Numbered from the stretch's first letter, positions 22,091-34,299 are shown. The stretch: DNA of 37,956 nt from Mycoplasmopsis agassizii (GCF_002276225.1 NZ_NQNY01000015.1:1-37956), one strand, 5' to 3'. A program made the numbers and translations. The notes: generated from the sequence alone by a model not told the origin.

Positions 22091-22927
22091 TTACTTTTTC
22101 TCAAGTAACATTTTGATCTCTTGATCATAAATAGGACCTGATTCAGGAATTGGTGTTTCTAGAATAATTGGAATATTATCAAATCGTTTATCATGGACAA
22201 ATTTAGCTAAAGTTTCAAGACCAATATAACCTTTATCAATATTTTCATGGCGATCTTTTTGTGCGCCAAGAGGATTTTTTGAATCGTTTAAGTGAATTAC
22301 TTTAACATGTTTTAAAACATCCTTATTTTCTAATTCAGACATAAACTCATCATAATTTTTTAAGTTATAACCAGCATCTCACATGTGACAAGTATCAAGA
22401 CAAATTCCTAAACGACCATTATTTAAGTTTTTAATAACTTCTAATAATTGTTCGAAAGTTCTTCCGATTTCACTACCTTTTCCTGCCATTGTTTCTAAAA
22501 TTATTTCAACCTTAGTATGAGAAGTATTTTCTAAAATTTTAGTTAATGAACCTGAAAGCGTTTCTAAAGCAATTTCTGTTGTAAAACTAGTAAAAGCACC
22601 TGGATGCAAAACTAAATATTTTAAATTTACTTCATGCATTCTCAAAACTTCTGAAGTTAAAAATTCAACTGCAAAATCTTGCTTTTCGGGGTTAGCAGGA
22701 TTAACGATATAAGGAGCATGAACAACGATATCTTCATTTTTGATGATATTTGAATATTTTTCTAAATATTCTTCGTAGTTATATTTAACTACGTCAACAC
22801 GTCTAGTGTTTTGGGGTGCACCTAAATAAATCATGGCACAATTAGCACCATTATTTATGCTAACTTCAATTGCTTTACTTAAATAACCAGGAGCTGAAAA
22901 AGCTACGTGTGAGCCTAGTTTTATCAT
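22091..22927 (-). CDS. nfo: Endonuclease IV (AP endonuclease)
   Basis: 278 aa, usual for Nfo. This Zn-dependent TIM-barrel enzyme cuts DNA 5' to abasic sites in base excision repair. Landmarks are the GSHVAFSAPG start, the metal-ligand His in VVHAPYIVN and LVLHPGAF, the ILETMAGKGSEIG motif, GICLDTCHMWDAGY (Trp TGA), VIHLNDSKNPLGAQKDRHENI and the C-terminal PIILETP. The start ATG overlaps the end of the upstream regulator gene by 7 nt, so the two are probably translated together. In the minimal mycoplasma repair set this is normally the main AP endonuclease. Confidence 0.97.
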
Positions 22928-23883
22928 ACAACTTCTTTGGTTGAAGGTTTTATTAATTCACCTTTAATAATGACATTTGTGTTAGTAATATTTTTAATAA
23001 TAATGTCTTCAATTTGTAACCAAATGTAACGATAATCAATAAATTGTTTTAAAAAGTAACTATTATTGTAATCATGAATTGTGTTATAACCAATATCACT
23101 TAAATGGAAATAGCCATCAACATTATGAACTAGCATATTTTGAAAAACATCGTGAGTGGTACAAATAACATTTCTGATTTTTTTAGATTTTAGATCATTA
23201 ACAACAGTTTTAACAGATTGATTAACACGGTTATCAAAGTATTTAATTGAACAAGTTGCTGCTTCTAAATTTTTACAAAAACTTGTAAAACCAATCAGTT
23301 GTTCTTTAATAGTTGCAGGAGTTTGGCGATAGTCAGTAACTAAAGCTAAGTTGCGATCTCCTGTTTCTTCAATAAATTTATTAGCAGATTCACTGATTAA
23401 TTTTTTATAGTCAATATATATAGAATTGATGTTAGGGATTTGCAGACCAAAAACAACAATTTGCACAATATTTTTAATATTTTGCAAATATCTAGTTAAC
23501 ACTTCACCACGTGGTGGATTAATTAGAATGATTGCTTTTGGTGAGCGAGATAAAATCTTTTTAATTTCTTTAACATATTCAGCTGCTTCATTAGTAGCAG
23601 CTGTAATAATTAACTCATTTTGATTAATTCTAGTTGTATCATCAATTGAATTAATAATTTTAATTAAATCGTTATCGTTTAAAGATTTAGAAATGAAGTA
23701 GATATTTTTAACATCTACATCTTTTTTAGTTCATAAATTTTTAATATAACCTGTTTGATCTAGTGTATTTGAGATTTGTTTCTTATTTTTATCAGAAATA
23801 TACCCATTAGTAAAGTATCGTGAAACAGTACTTATACTAACTCCCGCTTTATCGGCAATGTCTTTATATACTATTTTTTTCAT
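22921..23883 (-). CDS. LacI-family transcriptional regulator
   Basis: 320 aa. An N-terminal helix-turn-helix of LacI type begins at residue 4 (VYKDIADKAGVSISTVSRYF), followed by a periplasmic-binding-protein-like effector domain in which AIILINPP, VVFGLQIPNINSIYIDY and LALVTDYRQT occupy the expected places. LacI proteins normally sense a sugar or nucleoside and repress nearby genes; no transporter or sugar gene is adjacent, only nfo, which it overlaps. The last codon is TGA (Trp) before TAA. There is no ribosome binding site: a TATATT box lies 8 nt before the ATG, so the transcript may be leaderless. The effector is unknown. Confidence 0.88.
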
Positions 23884-23891
23884 TATGTTTA

Positions 23892-23897
23892 AATATA
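23892..23897 (-). promoter_or_regulatory. -10 box for the LacI-type regulator
   Basis: TATATT on the minus strand with 8 nt to the start codon, which suggests leaderless translation. It follows directly after the terminator hairpin of the upstream gene. Confidence 0.4.
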
Positions 23898-23900
23898 TCA

Positions 23901-23931
23901 AAAAAATCTGAAAATTGCTCTACTTTTTCAG
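23901..23931 (-). terminator. Terminator of the 313-aa gene, overlapping its stop
   Basis: On the minus strand CTGAAAA and TTTTCAG (23925-23931 / 23908-23914) pair, followed by ATTTTTT (23901-23907). The stop codon at 23920-23922 lies in the loop. Confidence 0.6.
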
Positions 23932-24861
23932 TTTTTTTTCATATTCGTTGCTTACGTATTTTTCCACGTACTCTCTAAAAGAGCGTTTTGCCATGTTCAA
24001 CATGTAGAAACGTTCAATCGTTAATTCATTAGCATTTAGGAAAAATTCTTTCTTGTAACCATAAGTTAATAAGGTCTCAAAAAGCTTGTTATTTAGGTAT
24101 AAACTGTTTTTTGAAACGGTGCTATAGGTGGAAATATTATTTTTTTTAATAACTTCTAAGTTTTCATTATTAGGAAATTCAACTGCATAAAGATTGAAAT
24201 AATATCCTGCTTTTAAAAAGACATTATCTTCTCAAATTTCAGAGTTTGCTTTCTTCATAATCTTGACAAATAAAGGAATTAGCGTTTGTAAATTAATTAA
24301 TTTATTAACAATTGCTTCACTTTCTTTTTCGTTTCTTACATTAAATAATAACTTTATTAAGTTATTTCCGTTTGCATATTCTATGTCTGTAAAAATTAAA
24401 TTCTCATCATTTAAATAATTATTAATAAAAAATAAAAATTTAGATTGAACTTCTTTAGTAAATGCTTTGAACTGAATTGCTGTTAAAAGATTTGTATAAA
24501 TTTCATCTTTTAAAGCTAGGTTTTTTAAATAGTAATCTACGTTTTCAATTGAATCAGGGTCAAGAATTTTATCTTTTGAAATTCACGAGTAAATTCCATC
24601 TTTAGTCTTAGAAACTTTGTAGTTAATGCCACTACTTGAAATAAACTGATCACGCTGGTTTCTTTCATTAATAAATTTTGAACTAGCTAGATATGTTTGC
24701 TCTAAATCATCAGAATTAAAAAAATCAATGTTTCAACTGTAAATTGAATCATTGTTATAACTATTTCTTAAGATTAAGTTGTTATCTAAGTCATAAGCAT
24801 ATGGCTGATTTTTGTAATTATCAAATCAGATGCTTAATGCCTCTTCATTTGAAATTTTCAT
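23920..24861 (-). CDS. Hypothetical cytoplasmic protein
   Basis: 313 aa, visible only when TGA is read as Trp (several TGA codons). It starts MKISNEEALSIWFDNYKNQ and ends EYEKKLKK with TAG. No signal peptide or membrane segment. The sequence is rich in Asn, Lys, Tyr and Phe with long helical stretches, and ends with a basic helix (AKRSFREYVEKYVSNEY). No family was recognised. No ribosome binding site is evident; it begins 36 nt after the upstream small surface-protein gene, so it may be cotranscribed with it and ends at the hairpin before the LacI-type gene. Confidence 0.75.
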
Positions 24862-24897
24862 ATTTTTTAAAAGCAAAGTAGTTTTTAAGGTTATTGA

Positions 24898-25305
24898 TTA
24901 ACTAGTTGTTGCAGCTGTTGTTCCACCTTTAAATGTGATAATAATGTCATGTGGTGATTCAATTACACCGTTTTTTAGTATATTAACGATAAAAAACACG
25001 CTAGTATCACTTGAGGTTGCAACGCTTACAGTGAAAGTATAATCGGGATTTGAAGCTTTAATATCAACAATACCCAGTTTAGTTTTTAACTGATCGCTAG
25101 TATCGTTACTTGTATAAAGGTCACTACCTTTACCATCTATTTGTGTATTAACTTTTGCACGAATACCATCTTCGATTTGTTTAAAGAAAGCGTTAGTATC
25201 AAAATTTCTTTCAGTTACCTTAATAGCAATTACGGCAATCGCTGCACCTACTGCAACAACCCCGCCAGTAAGTACTAGACTTTTAACAATAGTTAGTTTT
25301 TTCAT
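24898..25305 (-). CDS. Small anchored surface protein, lipoprotein-17-like domain
   Basis: 135 aa starting MKKLTIVKSLVLTGG with AAAGGAAA upstream. Residues about 8-28 are hydrophobic (VAVGAAIAVIAI) with no Cys, so it is a signal anchor rather than a lipoprotein. The outer part is about 105 residues with a pattern (Y.FTVSV...VFFIVNILKNGVIES..DIIITFKG) that resembles single copies of the lipoprotein-17-related variable surface domain. That resemblance is by eye only. Function unknown. It is transcribed away from the giant gene at 25647. Confidence 0.75.
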   Translation of the reverse strand: MKKLTIVKSLVLTGGVVAVGAAIAVIAIKVTERNFDTNAFFKQIEDGIRAKVNTQIDGKGSDLYTSNDTSDQLKTKLGIVDIKASNPDYTFTVSVATSSDTSVFFIVNILKNGVIESPHDIIITFKGGTTAATTS

Positions 25306-25646
25306 AAATTTAATATTTCCTTTACATAAATTTTAATCCCGTATATTTTATATTAATTACATTTTTATTTTATTAAATTAAAAAATTGATTTTTTTCAAA
25401 GTAAATAGTTTTATAAATCGGCTAAAATTCTGCTAGAATGATGTGCTACATAGAAAGCAAATTAGATTTAAATAATTATTTTATAAGCACTTTAAAGACA
25501 AAATTTATAAAAATCGCCTGCTTTTTTATAAAAAAATCTAAATTTTCTTTTTTTGCTAAAATATAAGCACAAATTTAAGGTTAATATAAATTCTTTTTAA
25601 TTAACTAGAGAAGCAAACTCTAGAAAAAGAATTTGGAGGTATAAAT
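25306..25646. other. Divergent intergenic region upstream of the giant gene
   Basis: AT-rich with no ORF. A likely promoter (TAAAATATAAGC, 25556-25567) faces right. The leader contains a two-tier hairpin: AATTCTTTTT (25589-25598) pairs with AAAAAGAATT (25624-25633), and inside it CTAGAG (25605-25610) pairs with CTCTAG (25618-25623). The strong ribosome binding site GGAGG (25635-25639) follows the stem with no space, so folding could influence translation. Confidence 0.5.
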
Positions 25647-28600
25647 ATGAGTTTAAATAAAAAAAGTAAACTTATTTTAATTGGTGCAGCAGCAACAGCA
25701 GTTGCTGCAGCTTCAGCAGTTGGAATTGTTATTGGTGTACGCAATAACAACCAAAGTGATAATCCAGGAACTGTAAATCCTGCACCACCCGCTAAAGATG
25801 ATCCGATCTTATCAGGACAAGCAAATTCAAAACTTGCTAAAGATATTAATACTAATTTAGTAGTGCGCCGTAATAATGCAACTGCAACAATTAATGCTAG
25901 TGTTGAAGCAACTGTTGATGAAAATAAGTTAATTTCTTCTGAAGTTAAATACGTTGCTTTTGGGGATTCAATTACTGCTGGTTTTAATGCAAAACTAGCA
26001 ACTGATTATCCAGGAGAATTAAAAGTTGTCAATGGTGAAAGCCAAATTGACGGACTTTCTTTTCCTTCATTTATTGCTAAATTTATTAATCAAATTGAAC
26101 CAGGTAAATTAACTGCTTATAAAAATTTTGGTGTTACAAGTTCAACTTTAAAAGATTGAAATCAATTATTTAGTAACGATACAACTGGTAGAATTGCCCA
26201 AGGTTTAGGAGAAGGCTTTAGTGAATTTAGAAGCGATTTTCTAGCACGTTTAACTTCAGCTAACTTACTAACTGTTTCACTGGGTGCAAATGATTTCATG
26301 GACATTTTATTCAATCAAATTGGCACAATTGATTTTCAAAAACTACTAGCAGGTGGTTCTTTTGACATGAAAAGTTTGATTGAAATTGTCGTTCCAATTT
26401 TAACTGAAGTAAGAACCCAAATCAGAAATTCATATACTGAATTGATCAACAATATTAAATCCTATAATAAAGATATTAAAATTAATTTAATATCTTATCC
26501 AATGCCTTTTTTAAGATTATTAGAAACTGTTAATCAATTAACAAAAGGTGTTGAAATTGAACCTGGGAAACCTTTAAGTAAATATTTATTAGGTATTTTA
26601 AATGGTTTAATTAAAGATCGTTCAACCTTAAATGACTCAGTTAATTACATTAATGTTTATGATGAAAATGATTGAGACAACAATGCAAAATTGTACACAA
26701 GTCAAATTTTAGATATTCACCCAACTGAAATTGGATATAAAAAAATGGCTCAAGATGTACTTTTAAAATTAAGTATTAATCGTTCTCTTTATTCTAATCA
26801 AACTTCAATCAATACTGCTTGAGATGAAGAATATGTTAAAACAGATAGCGATCAAAATAGTTTTACAATTAAATTTGCTAAAACAGATTTTGAAGTTATT
26901 AAAACTATTTTAGGTGTTAATAATGAAGAATTAACTAGAGCAAATGATGAGTTAATTACAAAATATGAATCATTATTTGATACATCACAATTCCCTTCTC
27001 GTATTATTACAAGAAGTGGTTTTCAAAATACATTAAAGTCAGTTACTTTAATGCTTTTATCATCAGATGCAATTAAATTAGTTGATCCTGAGCAAGAGTT
27101 ATTTAAATTCTTTACAAAAAATAGTGAAGATTTAGATAACGTAATTTTAAAATTATATGATTCTAATTTCATTTCAAATTTATGAAATAATTTTCAAAAT
27201 ACATCTAATGAAATTTTAAAAAATAAAGTTAAATTAGATTCAACAGATGTTATTAATTCAGCACTTTCTGCTATCTCTGATTTAGATAATTTTCACGGTT
27301 TATTAGTGTCATTATTTAATTCAAATATCTTTGCTAAAAAAGAATTAAACACTGAATTACAAACCATAATTAAAAAGATTATTACAAACTTATTTAACCA
27401 AAAAGATTTATTAAATAAAGGTGTTGATTTTATTGCAGGGCTTTTACCTAAATCAGTTTTAACAGAGAATGGAATTCCACTTGTAAAAGCAATTGTAAAT
27501 AGTAATTTATTAGTTGAATTTTTAAATGGATTAGTTAGCGATGTTTTTGATAATCAAGGTGAATACGCAAAAACAAAAAACTTCAAAGAATTATTTGTTA
27601 TTTATTTAAACAAGAATAAAGCAACATTTATTAATTTAATTAAAGGAATTTTTACAACTTTAAGTAAAGATGAACCTGTTGAATTTTCAGCTCTATTTGG
27701 TTACATAGGTAAGGGACTTTTAGAATCAAATGGAATAAAATTAGATTCAAGTGACTTAAAACAAATTTTAGTTTTAGTTAATGATTTAGTTTTAACAGCA
27801 GTTAATTCAGATCTTTTTGATCTAGTATTTGAACAAGTAATTACCTCACTAAAAGAAAGCGATTCTCTCGATTTTACCGTATTAATCAACCATGTTATTG
27901 GAAGTTTAACAAGTGGTGACGGACTATTTAAAATCTTACAATCATTATTAAGAAGTGAATATCTAAAAGTGAATAATAACAATCTAAAAGTTGCCGAAAC
28001 TTTTAAATCAGTTATTAAATCATTATTAAAATCTACAACAGTTAGAACAATGATTTCTAGTTTATTAATTTCGCAAAATACTAGTGAAAAAGAAAAACTT
28101 GCTTACCATACAAATATTTTAATTTCTGAAATTTTAGATGATCCTAAAACAATTTTGTTTTTAGACAATTTTGTTAATTCAATTTTTTCAAATTTACAAA
28201 GATATAATTCATTTGATACATTTAATAAATTTTTAAATTTCTTATTTACATCACAACGTAATAATGTTGTTGATTATTTAAATTATTTAGTATCAAAATT
28301 AGCAACTCTAAATTCAAGTTTATCAGTTGTTGCTTTATCAAAAGTTGAAGAGTTATTGCCGGGGGTAAAACTAAGTTTTAATGATGCTCAATCTAAGAAT
28401 TTTAGTACAGTAATTTCAACCCTTTTACAAGCAGTAAGTCATAGCACATTAATTAATGATGTTTATTCAAAATTCTTAAGAAATATTGAATCAAATAAAG
28501 CATTTAATTTAAATGAAATTTTAGAAGATGTGCTTGACACAGAAAATGGTTTTTATTCATTAATAAAAACTGTTTTAAGAAGTACAACATGATTAGATAA

Positions 28601-31600
28601 TAAAACTAGAGAAAACTTTACAACTGCTCTAACTTCATTTATTTTAGAAACAGTTAAAAGTGAAGATATCATGAATTTCATTGTTGGTGATATAGTTAAC
28701 CATTTATCAATTGCTGAACATTTAATTTTAAGAACAACTTGAACAACAATTTTTTCATTAGAAGATATTAAAACTTTAATAACATCATTAATAAATACTG
28801 CAACTAATTCTCAAGATAACGTATGACTAGATGAAGTTGAAAACTTAAATCAATTTATTTTTAAAGCAGTTATCAAAGACAGAAAAATTTTTGCTGAAAA
28901 AATAAAATCATTAATTAATATGCTTGTTAATTCAAGTGCATCAAGTTTAGTTTTCGATTTATTTACAAAACAAATTGATCATCTTTTTGAATTGAAATTA
29001 TCGGAAGAGAATCGTTCTCGTTTATCAGCTTTCTTTAAACAAAGCATGACAATTGTTGCACAAAGTGAAATTGCTGATGCAGCATTTGATATTATTGAAA
29101 AAGGATTACTTACTTCAAAAACAAGTTTTAAATCATTAACACAGTTATTCGGTGATTTATTCTTCACATCAGAATCAATTTGAAAATTAGTGAAGACTTT
29201 ATTAAAAGCAGAGTTTTGAAATAACCCTGAAAATAAATCAACATATCAAGAAAATTTAAACTTCATCACATACTTATTATTAAGAAACACAGGTGTTAAA
29301 AAGTTTGTTACAGGTCAAATTGATAGCATCTTAAAAAGTCAATTGAAAATTGATTTTATCGATGTTGAAAACATCGACATCTTAGTTTCAGCAATCGTTG
29401 AAAATGATAAAACTGCTTCATTTATTAAAAATATAATTAATGGTCTATTTACTGATTTTGATCTATATAAAGATCAAGAAAGGTTAGAAGATGTTATCGT
29501 TTTATTTTTAAGCAAAAACGATACTGTAGTTAATTCATATTTAAGTGAAATTACAGCTGAATTAACATCTGTAGAAGGTGCTTTAAATCAAGTTATTTTT
29601 GCTCAGTTAATTAAATATGCAAAATTAAATAACTTTTCAATTGATGATGCAGCATTAACTCAATTTAAAAAATTATTACAATCATTTGGTAAAGTTATTG
29701 CTTCATCAGATATTTATAAAACAGTTCTAGAAAAATTAAAAGCAACATTACAAAACAAATCACTTTCATTTAAAACAATTGAAGAATTAGTTTTTAATGT
29801 TGTGGATTTAGATAATGGTTTCTTCAATCTAGTTAAAACCATTGCTAATTCAAGTGAGTGAAAAAATCAGGAAACTAAAAATGATATAAAATATGGCATT
29901 AAGCAAATTTTTGCTGCATTAGTTTCAAATTCAAAGGCTTCAGCTGATTTATTAACTAGCCTAGGATTTATTCCTGCAAATTCAGATATTTACAACGCAA
30001 TTTCAAAAGATGCAGGAAGATTATTAGGTAGTGATGAATTCCAGGCATTTATGGATCAAATTTTAGAAATAGCATTAAATTCAAATCGCTATTTCTTAAT
30101 TTCAAATAGTTGAAGTGATTTAATCTTTAACATCATTAAATTACAGGATGTTTCTGCAATTACTAACTCACTTTCAAAATTATTAAATAAAGTTGTTACT
30201 GATTATTCAGAATTATTAAATTCATCCCTAGGAATGGTTTTAAATACTTTGGGTTCTTCTTATGACCTTGTATTTTCTAAAGATGATTTGGCAGTGGTTA
30301 ATAATGCAATTTCAAAATTCTTATTAATTATTTTTGACAATAAATTCTTAAATGATTACATCGACAGAATTAAACAAAATTCAAAATTTGAAACTTTTGA
30401 TGAGTTAATGAGCAATTACATTTTTAGTGAAAAAGGTCTTTATGATCTAATCATAACTTTTGCAAATGGATCATATTTACAAGAAAAAACTAATCGCGAA
30501 GATGTATCAAAATCACTAAAAAGTGTATTTACTGTTTTAAAAACAAACCCTACATTTAAAAAATCTTTAGCTAAAATTTTCTTACAATTATTCTCAGCAA
30601 GTACTGATGAAAAAACAGTTGACATTATTCAAAATGCATTCACAAAATTAATTGATGATAAAGAAACTGAATCATTTATTTCGGCATTTATTGATTCATT
30701 AATTTTAGATATTGATTCATATAAATCACTAGCATCATTAAATGAAATTGTGCTTACCTATTTAGGCAAAAATAAAAATACATTTATTAATTATATAAAT
30801 CATGTAATTACAAATTACCTAGTTAAAGATATTAATTTCCAAATCACTTTTTCAAAACCATTATTTTTAATTGCTAAATCATTAAATATTACCTTCACTA
30901 ATGATGAAGAAAAAATCATTTATCAATTGATTGGTGATTTTTCAAGAATCGTTTCTGAATCAGGATTAATTCCAACTTTAATTGCTCAATTAGAAGTATC
31001 TTTAAAAGATAAAACTTTATCTGTTTCAGATGTTTTCAACAACTTAATTAATTCATATTTTGCTGATGATAAAAGTTTATTGAATTTATTAAAAGTAATT
31101 TTATCTTCAGATGCATTTAAAGATAATGCTTTAAATGTAACTTTCAAAAATAATCTAAAATCAATTATTTTTGTTGCTCTTAAAAATGAATCTGTTTTTG
31201 AATTAATTTTCAAAAACCTAAAAATTGAAAATAATGATTTAAAAAATGCCTTCAAAGATATTGTTAATACAGCAATTAATGAAGACAGTTTTAAAGAAAT
31301 TGTTGATCAATTATTAGATGCTGTTTTTGTTGACTTTTCATGATTCGAAAAAGCCCAAAACTTCGAACAATTAATTATTTATTTCTTAAAAAATAAATCA
31401 GAAAAAATGCTACCTTTAATTGCAAATATCTTTGAAAAAATCTCAACCAATAATTTAGATTCATTATTAAAAATATTTAATTTTTCAACTGATTTATTCT
31501 TACCTCAATTAAGTTCAGAATTAACAACTACTCAGAAAAATAATATTGCTCAATTAATTATTAATTTAGTTAAAGCAACTATGAATTCTGAAGTACCTAA

Positions 31601-33887
31601 AATTTTAATTCAAAAAATTAAAACATCTGGTGAATCAGTTATTTCTTTTGAAGGTCTAATTTCCGAACTATTATCAAGTCCTGATACTATTTTCCAAGTA
31701 GTTAAAGCAATCACAAATAGTGAATTATTAAAAGATGATATTACTGCTGCTAGAAATGCAGAATTAGTTGATTTAACAATTGATTCATTATTAAAAAGTG
31801 AATTTGTTTTCAACATCTTAAAAGGGTTTTCAGCATCATTATTTAAACTAGAATCTGATCAAGAAAATGTTAATGAATTAATTAGATTAATTATTAATAG
31901 TGAAGACACAACTATTTTTATAAAAGAAATGTTAAGAAGTATTTTCACAAATAAAGATCGTTATCAAGATGCTAAAAATCTAGATCAATTTGTAATTCAA
32001 TTCTTAAGAATTAATAAAAATACAGTCGTTAACTTTATTAAAAATACTTTAGAAAAAGTTTCAGGTAATAAAACTTTTGAAAGGGCTGTTAAATCATTAG
32101 TAAAAATGGTTGGAGAGCAAATGGAAACTCCTTTTTCTGATGAAGAAATAGATGCAATTTATCTTGTATTAGATGATGCTATTGTTTTATTTAGCGATGG
32201 ACAATTTATTAATTCTATCTTTGATAGATTTATTCAAGCAGCCGAAAGTAATACAAATAACGGTGAATCATTTTTTGCGAATAACAGCTTAATTAACTCG
32301 GTTATTTTAACTGTCTTAGATGCTGACAACATGTTTTGAAATACATTTAAATTGGCACTTAGTTCAAAACATTTTGCAAATGGAAGAGCAAGCCAATTAG
32401 GGCAAAATCTATATGTATTATTAACTAGATTATTTAAAAACACTCGCTTCTTAGAAAAATTCACAACTTCATTTGATCCAGATGATAATAGTTTATTTGC
32501 TAAAAGTTTAGGTGGTTTTGCAACAAATCTTTTTGCCCAAGATTCATTTAAGGCACTTTATACAAAAGCCTTTGAAGTGCTTGAAGATATTGCTAAAAAC
32601 AATTGAACAGAAAAATTCACCAACTGAGATAGCTTATACGCTTTCATCTTTAATCGAGAACGTGCTTTTGTTAAGAAAAACTTAGTTGCATTAATGCAAA
32701 ATGTAATCAAAAATAATTTTGACTCTAACTTAGAAAATGTAATGGCTGTCTTTATTAATCCAATGTTTAAAAACGCAGGGATTAATTTATTACCAGGCGA
32801 TGAATCACAATACATTCCATTCTTCAAAACCTTATTACAACAACTTATTGATAATCCATTAATAATTGAAATTATTGAAGAAACAGTTGATGAAATTACT
32901 GATTCAAAAGTAAGCAATTTCCAATTAGTTAATATTACTAATAAGATTTTTGACACCTTATTAAAACATATTTCAACTTCATCAGGATTACAAATTTCTA
33001 GTTTAATTAACCTAGCAAATAATATTTTAAATTACTTTAATAGCGAAGAACATGGTAAATATTTTGCAGACTTTTTCAACTTATTATTTACTAGAAGTGA
33101 CCTGACAAAAACTAATAACGGAATTTATGACATCTTACTAGGATTTGTGCACCCAGGAGCAAAAATAGGTAGTGCAACTAATCAAGTTGCTAATCCTTCA
33201 CAAGGGGGGTCAACCACTCCTAGTGCAACTGATAATACTTCAGGCGCAGGACTAGCAATTCCTGGTTTAGATGTTAATGATTTAGTTGCTAATGTGCAAA
33301 AAGCAATTGACTTTGTTTATTCATTTATGGAAGCAATCACTTATCGTGTTGCTCAAGCACAAGCAAGTTGACAAATTGCTAATCCGACTGTAGATTACAC
33401 TTTAAACCCTTACTTTAATGCTAACTATCGTTTCGTGGCATTAATCTTATGATGAGCAAAACAAATCATTCCTGAAGGTCTATTTTGAACAGGGCTAAAT
33501 GGAACTATTGAAGTTTCTCGTTACATCACTGAATCAAGTAACCGTGGATTCATGAAGGCGTTTAATGAAAAAAGAACAGCCTTAACAGCAACAGGTATGA
33601 ATCTTTATACTCAAGATTGAAACCAAATTTCAACTATCGTTGGTGATACAGGTCATTGGGTTAGATATTGAAATTATGGTCGTGTAAGTTTAATTGCTTA
33701 TCTATATTATGAAATGGATAAAAGTAATTGAGGTCTAACTAACGTAGTTGATCCTATACGTAATCATGAAGCAAAAAATCTTTCAGTTGATAGACATCGT
33801 AATTATGCAACTATGCGTGATGTAATCATTAATTGATTAAAATACGGTTATTCAAAAGATCTTACAAGAGAAGATTTTTATAAGTAA
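25647..33887 (+). CDS. Giant SGNH/GDSL hydrolase-domain protein with ~210-aa repeats
   Basis: 2746 aa, open throughout with TGA as Trp, after GGAGG. It starts MSLNKKSKLILIGAAATAVAAAS: a signal anchor with no lipobox. A short Pro/Asn linker leads to an SGNH hydrolase domain (about 100-380). Block I is FGDSITAGF with the nucleophile at Ser108, block III SLGAND with Asn215, and the block V-like DIHPTEIGY has His358, but with DxH spacing instead of the usual DxxH. From about 530 to 2500 there are about nine tandem units of ~210 residues of Leu/Phe/Ile/Asn/Lys-rich helical sequence. A Gly/Ser/Thr linker (about 2510-2540) precedes a C-terminal domain with about ten Trp. It is probably an extracellular esterase/lipase-like enzyme on a long stalk. 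Substrate unknown. Its own terminator follows. Confidence 0.9.
27240..33150 (+). repeat. Nine tandem ~210-aa repeats in the giant protein
   Basis: Two short motifs recur in register. Motif A (pattern Y..A.NF..ΦΦ..ΦL..NK.T.ΦN.Φ, e.g. KNFKELFVIYLNKNKATF) has its anchor near residues 646, 859, 1067, 1280, 1489, 1698, 1906, 2112 and 2327. Motif B (pattern D.DNGF..ΦΦKΦΦ.S, e.g. LDNGFFNLVKTIANSS) is near 548, 758, 967, 1178, 1390, 1596, 1809, 2014 and 2228, with a tenth, diverged copy near 2491. Spacing is 205-215 residues for both. DNA identity between units is low, so these are old duplications. Confidence 0.8.
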
Positions 33888-33894
33888 AAAAGTG

Positions 33895-33927
33895 AATCAT
33901 CTAGTTTAAACTAGATGATTTTTTTGT
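33895..33927 (+). terminator. Terminator of the giant gene
   Basis: Perfect 26-bp palindrome, AATCATCTAGTTT joined to AAACTAGATGATT (33895-33920), followed by a run of T. It starts 8 nt after the stop codon. Confidence 0.9.
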
Positions 33928-33971
33928 ACTATTTTAGTTAGTAAAATATTCTGAAAACATATACAAGTTGC

Positions 33972-34299
33972 AAAAAACAACACTTGTAAAAAGTGTTGTT
34001 AAATGACTATTTAGGATCACTAGGATTTAGATTAAGTGTTTTAATACCTTTTTTCTTTAAAATTTCAATCAGTTCTAATCTAACATTAGGGCGCTGATTT
34101 TCTAAAACATTTGAACGTGCATAAGGATCATGCTGAATTAAATGATGTACAGAAGTTCTAGCTCCGCCTGGTAAATTTGGAATAAAGGCATATAAAATCC
34201 CATAGTTTTTAAAGTTAGCATCAACTACCATTGAACCAGAATTACCTGGGTTAGCATGATCTCCTGAATATAAACTTTCAGTTGCTGATAAAACTGTTG
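33972..34299 (-). repeat. 328-bp perfect repeat, copy 1 (3' end of protease gene)
   Basis: Identical base for base to 37628-37955 (offset 3656). It covers the terminator hairpin and the last ~97 codons of the protease gene, including the catalytic-Ser motif. The first difference is at 34300 (T) versus 37956 (A), the last base of the window. Confidence 0.92.
33976..34000 (-). terminator. Terminator of the protease gene
   Basis: AACAACACTT and AAGTGTTGTT pair around GTAAA; on the minus strand a run of T follows. The same hairpin is at 37632-37656 in the duplicate. Confidence 0.85.
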
